From: VAZQ01 sp963840535
GTDB lineage: Bacteria > Pseudomonadota > Alphaproteobacteria > Rhizobiales > Xanthobacteraceae
Reading direction: 5' to 3'
NCBI GenBank assembly: GCA_963840535.1
Contig: CAWIZJ010000068.1
Coordinates: forward strand, 1 to 64,000
DNA length: 64,000 nt
Below are positions 47,719 to 57,880 of the stretch, piece by piece. Each line of letters begins with the position of its first letter. Position 1 is the first letter of the stretch. Under the pieces are notes generated by a model. It ran no database searches, was not told the DNA's origin, and saw only the letters and a program-made list of their open reading frames with translations. The translations under genes were made by a program, and so were the position numbers.

Positions 47719-48756
47719 ATGGTCGACACCGCAGCTGCTGCAATGCCGGGCAAGCCTTTCGTCGCCGAGCTCGAGGCGCGCCACCTGCACCCGCTCTGGG
47801 ATCGCTACCAGCGCATCACCCCGATCAGACCGCAGCCGCAGGATGCACCCTTCATCTGGCGCTGGCGCGACGTCGAGCCGTTCCTCCACCGCTCGGTCGG
47901 CGAGGTGTCGATCAACGACATCGAGCGGCGCGCGCTGATCATGGCGCATCCGGCCTTCGGCGCGCAGACCACGACCACCAGCACGCTGCTGGCGGCCTTC
48001 ACCGTGCTCGAGCCGGGCGACCGCGCCCGCCCGCACCGCCACACCGGCGCCGCGATCCGCTTCGCCACCCGCGCCGAGGGCGCCGCCACCATCGTCAACG
48101 GCCGCCGCTGCGAGATGAAGGCGGGCGACCTCATCCTCACCCCGCCGATGTGCTGGCACGGCCACATCAACGAGAGCGACCATCGCATCATCTGGTTCGA
48201 TGCCGCCAACATGCCGCTCATTCGCGCCGTCGACGCGCACTTCTTCGAGCCGGGCGATCCCCGCAACAACGAGTTCTGGCAGGTCGACGCCGGCGAGGAG
48301 GTGCTGTGGGCGGAGGCCGGGCTGATCGCCGAGGGCGCGGCCGCAAGCCCGGTCAATTCGCCGAAATACCGCTATCCCGGGGCAAGCCACGCGCCGCCTG
48401 CTGGCGGCGGCGCCGACGAGCCGCCGACGGCGCGCGCACCATCCGCTACGTCAATCCGTCGACCGGCGGCGCGGTCATGCCGACGCTCGACTGCTATGCG
48501 GCGCGGTTGGACAAGGGCGCACCCGACGCGAATGAAGCGTGCGACCTACAATGTCGTGTGCCTCGTGGTCGAGGGCGAAGGCCGCTCGACCATCGGCGAC
48601 AGCACCTTCGAATGGTCGCAGCACGACGTCTTCACCATCCCGCACTGGACCTGGGCGCGCCACGAGGCCGCGGGCGGCGAGGCCGATCTGTTGCTGGTGA
48701 CCGACAAGTCCGCGTTCGAGCGGCTCGACCTGGTGCGCGAGGAAATCGAGCGCTGA
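47719..48756 (+). CDS. Gentisate 1,2-dioxygenase-like bicupin (frameshifted)
   Basis: About 345 residues with two cupin domains. The N-terminal part is typical of gentisate dioxygenase: LHPLWDRYQRITPIRPQP, LEPGDRARPHRHTGAAIRF with metal His residues, and LTPPMCWHGHINES. The second cupin has GEGRSTIGDSTFEWSQHDVF and TIPHWTWARHEA. The centre has at least three frame changes (near 48385, 48425 and 48525) and includes RTIRYVNPSTGGAVMPTLD. It would open gentisate to maleylpyruvate. Gentisate is the product expected after a salicylyl-CoA 5-hydroxylase, linking this gene with the 37.5-39.9 kb enzyme. The 1-hydroxy-2-naphthoate enzyme is an alternative. Confidence 0.83.
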   Translation: MVDTAAAAMPGKPFVAELEARHLHPLWDRYQRITPIRPQPQDAPFIWRWRDVEPFLHRSVGEVSINDIERRALIMAHPAFGAQTTTTSTLLAAFTVLEPGDRARPHRHTGAAIRFATRAEGAATIVNGRRCEMKAGDLILTPPMCWHGHINESDHRIIWFDAANMPLIRAVDAHFFEPGDPRNNEFWQVDAGEEVLWAEAGLIAEGAAASPVNSPKYRYPGASHAPPAGGGADEPPTARAPSATSIRRPAARSCRRSTAMRRGWTRAHPTRMKRATYNVVCLVVEGEGRSTIGDSTFEWSQHDVFTIPHWTWARHEAAGGEADLLLVTDKSAFERLDLVREEIER

Positions 48757-48769
48757 CCGAAAGCTCCGG

Positions 48770-51153
48770 ATGAACCGGCCTAGCCTCCCCAACCACCAGG
48801 GCATCGGCGCGCCGCTGCGCCGCGTCGAGGACCGGCGCTTCCTCACCGGCCGCGGACGCTTCGTCGCGGACATCGAGTCTGCCCGGCACGCTCGCACTGC
48901 GTGCTGGTGCGCTCGCCGCATGCCCATGCCGCATTCGCGGCATCGACACCGCCGCGGCCATCGCCTCGCCCGGCGTCGTCGCGGTGTTCACCGGCGCCGA
49001 CATGGCGGCGGACGGCATGGCTCCGATGCGGCCGCTCTGGATCATCCGTTCGCGCGACGGCTCGCCGATGGCGGAGCCGCCGCGGTTTGCGCTCGCGCGC
49101 GACAAGGTGCGTCACGTCGGCGAGCCGGTAGCGGTGGTCATCGCCGAGACCGCGGGCACAGGCGGCGGACGCCGCCGAGCGCGTCGCGGTGGACTACGAG
49201 CCGCTCCCGGCGGTGACCGACGCGCACGCGGCGCATGCGCAAGGCGCGCCGCAGCTGCACGAATGCGCCCCCGGCAACGTCTGCTTCCGCTGGGCGCGGG
49301 GCGATGAGGCCGCGGTGCGCGGCGGCGTTGGCAACGGCGGCGCACGTGGTCTCGATCGACCTCGTCAACAACCGCCTGGTCGGAGCCGCAATCGAGCCGC
49401 GCGCGGTCATCGCCACGGTCGAGCCGCATGCCGAGCGCCTCACGCTCTACACCTCCACCCAGGCGCCCCATCACATCCGCCGCCAGGTGGCCGAGCAGCT
49501 CGACATGCCCGAGAGCGCGCTGCGCGTCGTTTCCCCCGATGTCGGCGGCGGCTTCGGCTACAAGGGCAAGCTCTATCCGGAGGAAGGGATCGTCACCTGG
49601 GCGGCGCGAGCAGTTGCGCCGTCCGGTGCGCTGGGTCGCGACCCGCGGCGAGAGCTTCGTCGCCGACAATCAGGGCGCGCGACCACCTCACCCATGCCGA
49701 GCTGGCGCTCGATGCCGACGGTCGTTTCCTGGCGCTGCACGTCGCCACCTTCGCCAATCTCGGCGCCTACGTGTCGACGTTCGGCGCGGCCATCCCGAGC
49801 GCGATCTACAGCGCGTTGCTCGCCGGCGGCTACCGCACGCCGGCGATCTTCGTCGAGGTGACGGGTGTGCTCACCAACACCACGCCGACCGACGCTTTCC
49901 GCGGCGCCGGCCGACCCGAGGCCTGCTACGTGCTGGAGCGCCTGGCCGATGCCGCCGCCGGCAAGCTCGGCCTCGACCGCGCCGAGATCCGCCGTCGCAA
50001 CCTCATCCCTGCAAGCGCGATGCCGTACAAGACGCCGATCGGTCCGACCTATGATTGCGGCGACTTCCCGAGGATCCTCGCGCGGGCGCTGGCGCTCGCC
50101 GATTACGACGGCTTCGCCGAGCGGCAGGCGCTGGCGGCACAGCGCGCCCGCCTGCGCGGCATCGGCATGGCGTGCTACGTCGAGTCATCGGGAGTGGCGC
50201 CTTCGCGCTTCGCCGGCGCTCTGGGTGCGCGCGCCGGGTTCTACGAGGCGGCGTCGCTTCGCGTCGAGCCGGACGGCGCGGTGCGCGCCATGCTCGGCAC
50301 CCACAACCACGGCCAGGGGCACGCCACCACCTTCGCGCAGATCCTGTCGTCGCGGCTCGGCGTGCCGGTCGAGCGCATCGAGGTGGTCGAAGGCGACACC
50401 GATCTGGTCCCGCACGGCACCGGCACCTTCGGCTCGCGCTCGATCGCGGTCGGGGGCTGCGCGCTCGATCGTGCCGCCGACAAGGTCGTCGCCAAGGGCA
50501 AGCTGATCGCCGCCCACCTGCTCGAGGCGGCGGCCGACGACATCGATTTTTCCGACGGCTTCTTCGCGGTCGCCGGGACCGACCGGCGCCTCTCGTTCGC
50601 GGAGGTCGCGCGGGCGGCCTACGTGCCGCACAATTTCCCGCACGAGACCATGGAGCCCGGGCTGCAGGCGACGGCGGTGTACGATCCGCCGAGCTTCGCG
50701 TTCAGCAACGGCGCGCATGTGTGCGAGCTCGAGATCGATCCGGACACCGGCAGCATCGAGATCGTCGGCTTCTGGGGCGTCGACGACATCGGCACCGTCA
50801 TCAATCCGATGATCGTCGACGGCCAGATCCACGGCGGCATCGCCCAGGGCATCGGCCAGGCGCTGCTCGAGCATTGCACCTACGATGGCGGCGGCCAGCT
50901 CCTGTCCGGATCGTTCATGGACTATGCGATCGCGCGCGCCGACGATCTGCCGCTGTTCGTCACCGAGTGCGACGAGAGCCAGCCCTGCACCCACAATCCG
51001 CTCGGCGCCAAGGGCTGCGGCGAGTCCGGCTCGATCGGCGCGCCCGCCGCGCTGGTCGAGCGCGGCGCTCGACGCGCTCGGCTCCGCTCGGCATCACCGA
51101 CCTCGAGATGCCGCTCACCTCCGAGCAGGTGTGGCGGCGGATCCGGGCGGCGA
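48770..51153 (+). CDS. Xanthine dehydrogenase family molybdopterin-binding subunit (heavily frameshifted)
   Basis: The large molybdenum subunit of a hydroxylase, about 790 residues if repaired. It starts IGAPLRRVEDRRFLTGRGRFVADI and continues in alternating frames: LVRSPHAHAAF, VFTGADMAADGMAPM, VGEPVAVVIAETA, VDYEPLPAVTD, VSPDVGGGFGYKGKLYPEE and GESFVADNQGARDHLTHAEL. From about 49690 one frame is long and intact, including VTGVLTNTTPTDAFRGAGRPEA and the catalytic Glu loop NPLGAKGCGESGSIGAP. Two more shifts near 51070-51085 precede SEQVWRRIRAAR at the end. At least eight shifts crowd 48.88-49.69 kb. No FAD or iron-sulfur subunit gene is adjacent. Confidence 0.8.
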
Positions 51154-51154
51154 G

Positions 51155-52126
51155 GCACTGCGCCGGCATCGTCTCCAACCGCAGCAGCCGTGCCGCGTTC
51201 CGCCAGCAGATCAGCTCGCGATCCTGCTCGCTGACCGGTGCCGCCTCGATGAAGCGCGCGGCTTCCGCGCTGTCCTCCAGCGGATAGTCGACCGAGAACA
51301 TGACGCGGTCGGCTCCGAGCGCCTGCACCGCGCAAAGAAGCGCGTCCGCCTGGCAGGCGCCGGCGGTGGTCACGAAGAAGTTGCGGCGGATGTACCAGGA
51401 AGGCAGCTGCTCGAGCTCGGTCTTCGGCCGATAGATCTTGAAGCGGCTGTCGATGCGCCAGAGCACGTAGGGCAGCACCTCGCCCAGATGGCCGAGGATC
51501 ACGTTGAGCCGGGGAAAGCGGTCGAATAGCCCGCTCAGGATCAGCCGGAGCGCATGGCCGCCGGTTTCCGCGGTCCAGCCCCACATCGATGCCGCCAGCC
51601 CGGGATAGTCTTCGAGAACCGGAGGGCGAACCGGCATGTGCACGGGATGAAGGTAGACGGGGACGGCGAGCGCCTGAACGCGCTCCCAGAATGGCAGGTA
51701 TCTCGCATCGTCCAGGTAAACGCCGCTGCTATGGCCGTTGACAAGGGCACCCTTGAAGCCGAGCTGGCGCACGCATCGCTCGAGCTCGCCGGCGGCGGCA
51801 TCCGGTTCCTGCATCGGCAGATGTGCAAATCCCGCGTAGCGCGTCGGGTGCTTCTCGATCTCGGCGGCGAGAAAGTCGTTGACCCCGCGCGCCTCGCGCA
51901 CCGCCCGGGCACCGTCGCGCTCGATCTGCACGCCCGGCGAAACCAGCGACAGCACCGAGATCTCGATCCCGGCTTCGTCCATGGCGGCGATGCGGTGCTC
52001 GGAAAAATCCGAAAGACGCGCGGCAATCGAGCGCAGGAACCACGGCTCGAAGAGATCGGCACCGGTCCTGGCAGTGTGGGGAAAGCCGTCGGTCCAGAAG
52101 TGCTCCTCGAGCGCGATTTTTCGCAT
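51155..52126 (-). CDS. Amidohydrolase-2 decarboxylase, gamma-resorcylate/2,3-dihydroxybenzoate decarboxylase-like
   Basis: About 322 residues. The start MRKIALEEHFW gives the Glu-x-His metal motif. Conserved blocks match aromatic decarboxylases of this family: LGFKGALVNGHSSGVYLDD, VPVYLHPVHMP with a metal His, GHLGEVLPYVLWRIDSRFK and the metal Asp in MFSVDYPLEDSAEA. The ATG at 52126 overlaps the upstream gene's TAA. The expected end is just after AARLLRLET, near 51155-51170. The frame continues past it into the converging gene, so the stop was probably lost to an indel. It would decarboxylate a hydroxybenzoate; the exact substrate is unknown. Confidence 0.8.
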
Positions 52127-53109
52127 TACTGCTGACCCGCCGCCCCGGCGCGCTGGACGACCTTGCCCCAGCGCTCGATCTCGGCGCGCACGAACTGCGG
52201 CAGCTCGTCCGGGAGCCCGCTCGCGAGCGGAACGATGCCGCGCCGGCCACACTCCGCCTGGATCGCGGGCTCGGCCATGATCGCGCGCAATTCGCCGCCG
52301 AGCCTGCCGAGCACGGGCTTCGGCGTTGCGGCCGGTGCCACCACCATCCACCATGACGAGCCTTCGAAACCGGGCAGGCCGGACTCGCCGAGCGGGGGGA
52401 TGTCGGGCGCGGAGGCGACCCGCTGCGCGGTCGAGACGCCGAGCGCGCGCAGCTTGCCGTCGCGAACCAGCGGCAGCGCGGAGGAGAAATCCCCGAACAC
52501 CAGCGAAACGTGGCCGCCAACGAGGTCGTTGAGCGCCGGCGTCAGTCCCTTGTAGGGCACGTGCGTGAGCTCGATGCCGGTGATGCTGCCGAGCAGCTCC
52601 ATCAGCAGATGGCCGATTCCGCCGGCGCCGTTGGATCCGTAGGCGAGCCCGCCTGGCTTGCTCCTGGCGAGCTTGACCAGATCGTCGATGGTTCGGACCG
52701 GCAGTGCGGGGTCGACCACCAGGATGAACGAATTGGCGGCCATCAGCGCGACCGGAGCCAGGTCCCTTGTGGGGTCATAGGGCAGGTTCTTGTGGACGCT
52801 GACGTTGATCGCCATGGTCGTGCTGGTCGCGAGCAGGATCGTGTGGCCGTCGGGTGCCGACTTGGCTACATGGCTCGCCCCGATCACCGAGGCAGCGCCC
52901 GGTCGGTTCTCGATCACGACCGGCTTGCCGAGCCGCTGCTCGAGGCGCGGCCCGATCACGCGGGCCATAGTGTCGAGGCTGCCGCCTGCGGCGTAGGGCA
53001 CGATGAAGCTCAGCGACCTCGATGGAAACTCCTGTGCCATCGCCGGTGCGGCCACGGCCACGGCGATCCCGGCGAGCATCGCGACCAGCGACAAGGTTCG
53101 AGCGCCCAT
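52126..53109 (-). CDS. Bug-family (tripartite tricarboxylate transporter) substrate-binding protein
   Basis: A 327-residue periplasmic protein, intact. A signal peptide (LSLVAMLAGIAVAVAAPAMAQ) is followed by the Bug hallmarks FPSRSLSFIVPYAAGGSLDTM, GKPVVIENRPGAASVIG and APDGHTILLATSTT. The ATG at 53109 gives a clean signal peptide; the longer frame to 53241 does not. TAATG overlap couples it with the decarboxylase gene, suggesting that its ligand is that enzyme's hydroxybenzoate or a relative. No TctA/TctB membrane partners are present. Confidence 0.92.
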   Translation of the reverse strand: MGARTLSLVAMLAGIAVAVAAPAMAQEFPSRSLSFIVPYAAGGSLDTMARVIGPRLEQRLGKPVVIENRPGAASVIGASHVAKSAPDGHTILLATSTTMAINVSVHKNLPYDPTRDLAPVALMAANSFILVVDPALPVRTIDDLVKLARSKPGGLAYGSNGAGGIGHLLMELLGSITGIELTHVPYKGLTPALNDLVGGHVSLVFGDFSSALPLVRDGKLRALGVSTAQRVASAPDIPPLGESGLPGFEGSSWWMVVAPAATPKPVLGRLGGELRAIMAEPAIQAECGRRGIVPLASGLPDELPQFVRAEIERWGKVVQRAGAAGQQ

Positions 53110-53351
53110 GCGATGTCCTCCCACCTGTTTCGATTTCGGGCTCCAACAACGGCTCGATCTCGCGAGTCGATCTTGCGAGTTCTGGCCGGACAGGCCCGCA
53201 AACACTATGATGCCCGGGGGAATGACGGAAGAGCGCTCCAATCGAGGCGGACATCAGTGCCGCGTCACCGTCGGGGCCGGGACCGGCGAAGGCAACGATG
53301 CCGACGGCCGCGGGTCGAGCCGCGACCACAGGTGAAGGGAGAAGCAAACCG

Positions 53352-54500
53352 GTGAAAGTGTTCGTATTCGACCTTCTTCCCTACGCCGAGCCGCTCGACG
53401 ATCTCGTGAACGGAACCGCGCTGCCCTATCCGCTCGGCAAATCACGCTTCAAGCCCGAGGTCGCGGTGCGCACCTATGCCGAGCATCTCGAGGCCTGGGA
53501 GCTGCTCGACCGGCTCGGCTACGATGGCGTTGGCTTCAACGAGCACCACACATCGCCGTACGGGCTGATGAACTCGCCCAACCTGATGGCTGCGGCTGCA
53601 TCGCAGCGGACCACGCGGCTCAAGCTCCTGATCTACGGCAACCTGCTTCCGCTGCACCAGCCGCTGCGGCTGGCCGAGGAGCTGGCCATGATCGACTGCC
53701 TGTCGAATGGCCGTCTCATCGCCGGCATCGCCCGCGGCATCCCGCGCGAATACGCGGTGCATCACGTACCGATGGCGGAGTCGCGCCCGCGCTTCGAGGA
53801 GGCCTTCGAGATCATTACGCGGGCGTGGACCGAGGAGGTCTTCTCGTTTCAGGGAAAATTCCACAGCTACCGGGATATCGCGCTGTGGCCGCGGCCGGTG
53901 CAGCAGCCGCACCCGCCGATCTGGACGCCGATCACCACCAGCAAGGAGTTGATCGAGTTCGCCGCCCGGCACAACATCCCCATAACCCCCGGCGAAAGCG
54001 GCGCCCGCGGGCTGCAGGCCGACATCATCCGCTACTACGCCCGATGCCTGGCGCTCGCCGGCCACCGCATCACGCCGGGGCATCTCAGCATCGCCCAGAG
54101 CGCCTACGTCGCCGACAGCAAGGCGCAGGCGGTGAAGGAGGCAGGCCCGTTTTTTCTCTACTTCAATCGCTGCCTGTTCAGCCACGGCAACGTCACCGAG
54201 ACTGCGCTGCAGCGCCAAGCCGGCTACGTGAGCGATGCCTCCCTCGACTACGTACGGCCGGAGAACATGCACGAGGCGGCGCGGCTGCGCGAAAGCTACC
54301 GCAACCTCACCATGGACGAGGTCGAGAAGCGCGCCGAGACGATGCCGTGGGGAACCGCCGACGAGGTGGCCGAGCGGATCATCGACGCGGTGAACCGGAC
54401 CGGTGCACAGACGGTGCATGTGCGCATGAATACCGGTGCGCTGCCGCACGACATGTTCATGCACCAGATCAGGCTGTTCGCGGAAAAGGTGCTGCCCCGG
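53352..54500 (+). CDS. Luciferase-like (LLM class) flavin-dependent oxidoreductase
   Basis: About 380 residues; FMN/F420-type TIM-barrel monooxygenase or dehydrogenase. Features are YDGVGFNEHHTSPYGLMNSP, LRLAEELAMIDCLSNGRLIAG and RPVQQPHPPIWTPITTSKE. The GTG at 53352 has AAGGGAG upstream. The natural end should be near LPRLQAHEAPHLP (about 54500-54550). The frame, however, runs on to 55781 without a stop, across the next gene, so the stop has probably been lost to an indel. Substrate unknown. It is divergent from the Bug-decarboxylase pair and followed by another Bug gene. Confidence 0.85.
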
Positions 54501-54630
54501 CTGCAGGCGCACGAGGCGCCGCACCTTCCCGCGGCGGCGGAGGAAACACATCACGCCGCTGCAGAATCGATTTCGGGACCGACCGGAGCGCACCTGGGCG
54601 TGCTTCGGGTTCTGTTTGAGGGAGGAGATC

Positions 54631-55605
54631 ATGACCGAGACCACGCGCCTGTGCACCTGGCTCGCGACCGCCGCGCTGGTCCTTGTGGCGAGCGCCGCTG
54701 CCGCGCAGGATTATCCGGCCAAGGCGATCCACACCATCTGCCCGTTCGGTCCCGGCACCGGCGCCGACATTCTGGTGCGCTTCTTCGCGGCCAAGCTCGC
54801 CGACGAGCTCGGCAAGCCGGTCGTGGTCGAGAACAAGGTCGGCGCCCAGGGCAATATCGCCACCGAAGCGGTCGCCAAGGCCAAGCCCGACGGCTACACC
54901 ATCGCGATCACGCCGGGCTCCTCGACGCTGGCGTTGGCCGCGCACATCTTCAAGAAGCTCGGCTTCGATCCGGTCAAGGACTTCACGCCGGTGACGCCGC
55001 TGTCGACGCTGTCGTTCGCGATGGTGGTCGACGCCAAGAAGCCGATCAACTCGATGGCCGATCTGACCACCTTCATGAAGGACAGGAAGGGCAGGGGGAT
55101 CTACGGTGCCGGCGCCAATTCCGGGATCGTCTCGGCCGAGCTCTATCTGCGCGCGATCGGGACCCAGGCCGAACGCGTCGCGTTCCGCACCCCGGTGGAC
55201 ACGCTCAAGGCGCTGCAGATCGGCGACATCGATTTCACCGCGACCGACGCCAGCTGGGCGGTCGGGCAGGTCGCCGAGGGTCGCGTGCGGGCGCTGGCGG
55301 TCACCAGCAGCAAGCGCAGCGGGGCGATGCCGAGCGTGCCGACCATGATCGAATCCGGTTTCGCGAACGTCGTGGTCGAGCCTTGGTGGGGCGTGTTCGT
55401 GCCGGCCGGCACTCCGGCGGCCGTGGTCGACAGGCTGCACGCCGCCTTCGGACGGATTCTCGCCATGCAGGACACCAGGGACTTCCTGGCGCGCATCGCC
55501 AACGATCCGCTGCCGGGGACGCCGGACCTGCTGCGGCAGATGCTGGCGCGCGACATCGCCAGGTGGGGCGAGTATGTTCGCCTCGCCAGGATCGAGCCGC
55601 AGTAG
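54631..55605 (+). CDS. Bug-family substrate-binding protein
   Basis: A 324-residue periplasmic protein, intact. A signal peptide (LCTWLATAALVLVASAAAAQ) is followed by YPAKAIHTICPFGPGTGADIL, GKPVVVENKVGAQGNIATEA and AKPDGYTIAITPGSS. The ATG at 54631 has GGAGGAG upstream. It follows the luciferase-like gene and is probably cotranscribed with it. As usual for this family, the transporter membrane genes are elsewhere. Confidence 0.92.
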   Translation: MTETTRLCTWLATAALVLVASAAAAQDYPAKAIHTICPFGPGTGADILVRFFAAKLADELGKPVVVENKVGAQGNIATEAVAKAKPDGYTIAITPGSSTLALAAHIFKKLGFDPVKDFTPVTPLSTLSFAMVVDAKKPINSMADLTTFMKDRKGRGIYGAGANSGIVSAELYLRAIGTQAERVAFRTPVDTLKALQIGDIDFTATDASWAVGQVAEGRVRALAVTSSKRSGAMPSVPTMIESGFANVVVEPWWGVFVPAGTPAAVVDRLHAAFGRILAMQDTRDFLARIANDPLPGTPDLLRQMLARDIARWGEYVRLARIEPQ

Positions 55606-55781
55606 ACCGCAGCGGCCGCAGATGGACAGCGGCCGCATATGGACCTTGCGCGACTGACGCTCGCGCTCGATGTCGTGCACGTTCCCTTCAACAGCGACCG
55701 GACGCGTTCGCCGCCCAGATCAAGGCGGACGGGGCGAGATGGGCGAAGGTCATACGGGGGGCGGGCATCAAGGCGCGGTAA
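55606..55781 (+). pseudogene. C-terminal remnant of a third Bug-type binding protein
   Basis: After the preceding stop, the sequence encodes VPFNSDP and then DAFAAQIKADGARWAKVIRGAGIKAR ending at TAA 55779-55781, read with one shift near 55700. This matches the usual last 30 residues of Bug proteins. The rest of that gene is absent, so it is a decayed duplicate or recombination scar beside the intact Bug gene. Its TAA directly abuts the stop of the converging UPF0261 gene. Confidence 0.6.
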
Positions 55782-57029
55782 TCAGGACGAGCGGGCGCGC
55801 AGCAGGCCGATCAGCTCCTCGACGCAGGCGTCCGCGAACGCCGCGTCGTTGATGTGATGGTCGAGCTCCGCGATCGCCTCGCCGCGCAGATGCCGCCGCA
55901 GCGTATCGACGAACACGCGATCGGTGTCCGGCCGTGCCCACGATCCCGTCTCCCGGCCGGCGAGGTCGTGCGCCTTGCGCCCGGTGAGCGCGCTCCAGCC
56001 CGCGCGCGGGATCAGCACGCGCACCGGGCCCTTCGCCGCGCTCAGCCGCTCCCCGATCAGCTGGCCGAGGGCGGCGAATTCCTCGGCATTGGTCCGCATC
56101 AGCAGGATCTCGACGTTGTACTGGAAGAATTCGCGCTGCCGGTAGCGCTCGGGCACCTCGCCCACCCACCAGTTGGTGAAATCGAGGCAGCCGGGAACCA
56201 CGACCTGCGGCACGCCGGCCGCGCCCGCAGCGGTGAGGCGGGCATCGCCGGCGCTGTAGACGCCGCCGGTCAGGAAATCGGTGAGCTCGGAGGTGGTGAG
56301 ATCGACGATGCCGGCGAGCTCGCCGCCGCCGGCCAGCGCCTCGAGCGCGCGCCCGCCCGGTCCGGAGGCGTGGAAGTGGATCACCTCGAAGCCGCGACCC
56401 TCGAGCCGCGCGGTGATGCGGTCGACCGCCGGCTGCAGGTTGCCGAACGAGGAGACGCCGATCAGGGCCCGCGGGCTTGCGGCCGGGGCGGCGGCCCGCT
56501 GCCGCGCCATCCCCGCCACCGCGGCGGCGGCGTTGGCGAGCGCGGCGCGGGTGATGCGGTTGAGCGAGATGTCGCCGATGGTCGGGAACATGGCGATGTC
56601 GCTGGCGGCAACGTACCACTGCACGGCGGCGGTGGCGGCGACCGGCGTCACCATCGCCTTGGGAAACGCGAGCGGCAGCTCCCGCATGATGGCGCAGGCC
56701 ATGGTCGCGCCGTTGGCGCCGCCGAGGCCGAGCACGCCCGCGATGGCGCCGGCCTGCTGGCGGGCGCGCACGATCTCGATGCCGCCCGCGATCATCCGCT
56801 GCGCCGCCTCCGCCCGCGACAGCGCCGCGAGGGCCGGCCAGGCGAGCCCCGCGGCCGCCGCGACCTCTTCCCCGCCGACATCGGCGAGGCCCTGCGCATG
56901 CGGGCGCAGCGACAGGTCGACCAGCCACGGCACGACGCCGAGCTCGGCGAGCGCATCGCACACGAAGCGGGCCGCCTCGTGCTTGCTGTCGAGCGTGGCG
57001 AGAACACCGATCGATGCCGGTCTGGTCAC
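55782..57029 (-). CDS. UPF0261 / Tm-1-like ATP-binding protein
   Basis: 415 residues, intact. The N-terminus IGVLATLDSKHEAARFVCDAL and the core VLGLGGANGATMACAIMRELP, NRITRAALANAAAAVAGMA and VVPGCLDFTNWWVGEVPERY identify the Tm-1/UPF0261 family. Its structural relatives bind ATP, and the plant Tm-1 protein inhibits viral replication. The bacterial function is unknown. The GTG start at 57029 overlaps the upstream stop as GTGA. It pairs with the TIM-barrel gene, a common association (the two are fused in some fungi and plants), so they probably form one enzyme system. Confidence 0.9.
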   Translation of the reverse strand: MTRPASIGVLATLDSKHEAARFVCDALAELGVVPWLVDLSLRPHAQGLADVGGEEVAAAAGLAWPALAALSRAEAAQRMIAGGIEIVRARQQAGAIAGVLGLGGANGATMACAIMRELPLAFPKAMVTPVAATAAVQWYVAASDIAMFPTIGDISLNRITRAALANAAAAVAGMARQRAAAPAASPRALIGVSSFGNLQPAVDRITARLEGRGFEVIHFHASGPGGRALEALAGGGELAGIVDLTTSELTDFLTGGVYSAGDARLTAAGAAGVPQVVVPGCLDFTNWWVGEVPERYRQREFFQYNVEILLMRTNAEEFAALGQLIGERLSAAKGPVRVLIPRAGWSALTGRKAHDLAGRETGSWARPDTDRVFVDTLRRHLRGEAIAELDHHINDAAFADACVEELIGLLRARSS

Positions 57030-57880
57030 GGACCGCGCCGTCCCTTCCGCGGCAGGCTGATGTTGCGGAACGCGCGCGTCGCTTCCACCACCGAGGCCTC
57101 GATCGGGAAGCGCTCCGCCGAGGAGCCGCCGACATAGCCGTCGAGGCGGGGCTCGGCGGCGAGGAAGCGCTCGACATCCGCCGGCGTCTCGATCGCGCCG
57201 CCGTGGCAGGTGACGAACCGGTCCGAGTACCGGCCGGCCAGCGCATCGAGCACCGCGGCCGCCCGCGCCCGCGCCGCATCGTTGCCGATGACCGTTCTCG
57301 AGCCGGTGCTGCCGCCCGAGCTGTTGCCGAAATGGACGACGATGTTGTCGACGCCGGCTTCCGCCATCGCCAGCGCCTCGGCGGCCGTGCTGCAGAACGC
57401 CTTGGTGAACAGCCCCATGCGCGCGGCCCGTGCCAGCACGTCGACCTCGCGCGCGAAGCCGAGCCCGGTCTCCTCCAGGGCGCTGCGGAAGGTGCCGTCG
57501 ATCAGCGCCACCGTCGGGCAGTTCATCACGCCGTCGAAGCCTGCGGCGACGACCTTGTCGAGGAAGCGCGTCATGTCCCGGGTCGGGTCGACGCACAGCA
57601 GCCCCGCCATCAGCGGACAATCGTGCACGACGTTGCGCAGCGCCCGCTCGCCGAGCTCGAGCGTGAGCTGGTTGGCGTCGCAGAGGGGGAGATAGCCGGC
57701 CATGGAGCTCAGCCCCTGCATGCGGAAATAGGCGAGGCTGTGGGTGGTGACCATGCTGGCGCCGCCCTGCGCCGCCATCTTGGCGGTGATGCCGGATCCG
57801 CACAGGGCATCGTAGATGGCGCACCCGGCGTCGCGCTCCGCCCGCAGCCGCCCGACGATGGTCTCGCGGTCTAGTCGCAT
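57026..57880 (-). CDS. TIM-barrel 'phosphoenolpyruvate hydrolase-like' protein
   Basis: 284 residues, intact. Conserved text includes CAIYDALCGSGITAKMAAQGG, MSSMAGYLPLCDANQLTLEL-type active-site surroundings, VVAAGFDGVMNCPTVALIDG and VDNIVVHFGNSSGGSTGSRT. This family (PEP hydrolase-like, IGPS-like barrel) accompanies UPF0261 proteins and has no firm biochemical role in bacteria. The four-base overlap with the UPF0261 gene shows translational coupling. Neighbouring Bug and LLM genes suggest small carboxylate or carbonyl metabolism. Confidence 0.88.
   Translation of the reverse strand: MRLDRETIVGRLRAERDAGCAIYDALCGSGITAKMAAQGGASMVTTHSLAYFRMQGLSSMAGYLPLCDANQLTLELGERALRNVVHDCPLMAGLLCVDPTRDMTRFLDKVVAAGFDGVMNCPTVALIDGTFRSALEETGLGFAREVDVLARAARMGLFTKAFCSTAAEALAMAEAGVDNIVVHFGNSSGGSTGSRTVIGNDAARARAAAVLDALAGRYSDRFVTCHGGAIETPADVERFLAAEPRLDGYVGGSSAERFPIEASVVEATRAFRNISLPRKGRRGP

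Noticed and set aside
53298..55781. An 827-residue luciferase-like/Bug fusion protein
   Set aside because: After about 54550 this frame is the shadow of the intact Bug gene at 54631-55605; a lost stop explains the run-on.
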